Shown: positions 63,773 through 64,000 of the stretch, piece by piece
Layout of the letters: the number at the start of each line of letters is the position of its first letter
Position numbering within the stretch: the stretch's first letter is position 1
NCBI GenBank assembly: GCA_022842725.1
Contig: JALHOZ010000005.1
Coordinates: 124,001-188,000, forward strand
Reading direction: 5' to 3'
Source of the DNA: Saprospiraceae bacterium
GTDB lineage: Bacteria; Bacteroidota; Bacteroidia; Chitinophagales; Saprospiraceae
DNA: 64,000 nucleotides
Notes under the pieces: model-generated
Seen by the model: the letters and a program-made list of their open reading frames with translations, nothing else
The model's database searches: none
What the model was told of the DNA's origin: nothing
Translations under genes and position numbers: made by a program

Positions 63773-64000
63773 GTGAAATACATTTTAATATTTTTTGTCG
63801 CATTCTTTTTATGTTATAACTTCATTAATGGGCAAAGTTTTAAAGAGCTAAATGATCAGGTTATCACCCTATATAAGCAAGGCGATTTTGCTCAAGCAAT
63901 TGTTTATGCTGAAAAAACCCTAAAACAAGTAAAAATTGAATATAGCACAAAGCATGAAAATTATTGTTATAGTTTAAACAATCTTGGGTTATTATATAAA
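63773..64000 (+). CDS. Exported TPR protein, N-terminal part (truncated by window edge)
   Basis: The frame starts at a GTG, 24 bp after the CHAT stop, and stays open for 76 codons to the window end. The translation begins with a signal peptide (YILIFFVAFFLCYNFINGQ), then a TPR unit (TLYKQGDFAQAIVYAEKTLK) and another (NYCYSLNNLGLLYK) with the same sequence style as the CHAT protein. It is probably a second TPR-CHAT protein in the same operon; the C-terminus is outside the window. An ATG at 63766 in another frame stops after 17 codons and was discarded. Confidence 0.8.
   Translation, partial: MKYILIFFVAFFLCYNFINGQSFKELNDQVITLYKQGDFAQAIVYAEKTLKQVKIEYSTKHENYCYSLNNLGLLYK

Overview
The window looks like part of a Bacteroidota chromosome, most likely from the Saprospiraceae or a near relative. 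The DNA is AT-rich. Many genes are preceded by the Bacteroidota -7 box TAnnTTTG rather than a Shine-Dalgarno site. The gene families also fit: an S46 exopeptidase, FecR with a Bacteroidota-type ECF sigma factor, YceI proteins, a long isocitrate dehydrogenase, CHAT-TPR proteins and a vWA protein with a carboxypeptidase-regulatory-like domain. Genus and species cannot be read from the sequence. No rRNA, tRNA, CRISPR array or intact insertion sequence was seen.

Bases 1-42124 are mostly chromosomal housekeeping and surface genes. They run as follows: a truncated rhomboid protease; a DUF423 protein; YidD; a two-gene fatty-acid beta-oxidation unit (thiolase and a fused hydroxyacyl-CoA dehydrogenase/enoyl-CoA hydratase); a rhodanese with a YeiH-type exporter; YdeI-like and DinB-like proteins; isocitrate dehydrogenase; an ECF sigma/FecR pair; Lon; MurA with Asp in place of the fosfomycin-target Cys; a Lhr-type helicase; two YceI proteins around an outer-membrane barrel; a sterol-desaturase-type hydroxylase; a vWA surface protein; a FtsX/MacB permease; an Rpn-type PD-(D/E)XK protein; RlmD co-directional with an S46 dipeptidyl-peptidase; a NarL-type two-component system; and a large secreted repeat protein probably forming a beta-helix. 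Several intergenic stretches hold degenerate repeats or strong hairpins: an inverted-repeat MITE-like element, TTAGG-like repeats, G-rich repeats, and a GC-rich multi-hairpin segment.

Bases 42660-43460 hold a striking non-coding tandem array. It has about 19 units with an almost exact 42-bp period, each led by a core close to CAACTGAAATGAAATG. It lies between a DUF6261-like gene and a defence island.

Bases 44380-55784 form a type I restriction-modification island in one orientation: hsdM, a SIR2-like gene, hsdS, a ParB/DGQHR-like gene, a HEPN-motif gene, higB, a higA fused to an ImmA/IrrE metallopeptidase, and hsdR. The genes overlap or nearly touch. The inserted genes are more AT-rich than hsdM and hsdR, which suggests cargo inside the R-M operon.

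Bases 56154-64000 hold a second unusual operon: an ECF sigma factor, a membrane anti-sigma-like protein, a papain-family (C1) peptidase, a 1772-residue exported MORN-TPR-CHAT caspase-like protein, and the start of another exported TPR protein. The overlapping ends of the first three and the single TATATTTG promoter suggest one regulated unit. I do not recognise this arrangement as a described system. It, the embedded sir2/ParB-like/HEPN cargo and the 42-bp array are the main candidates for new biology here.
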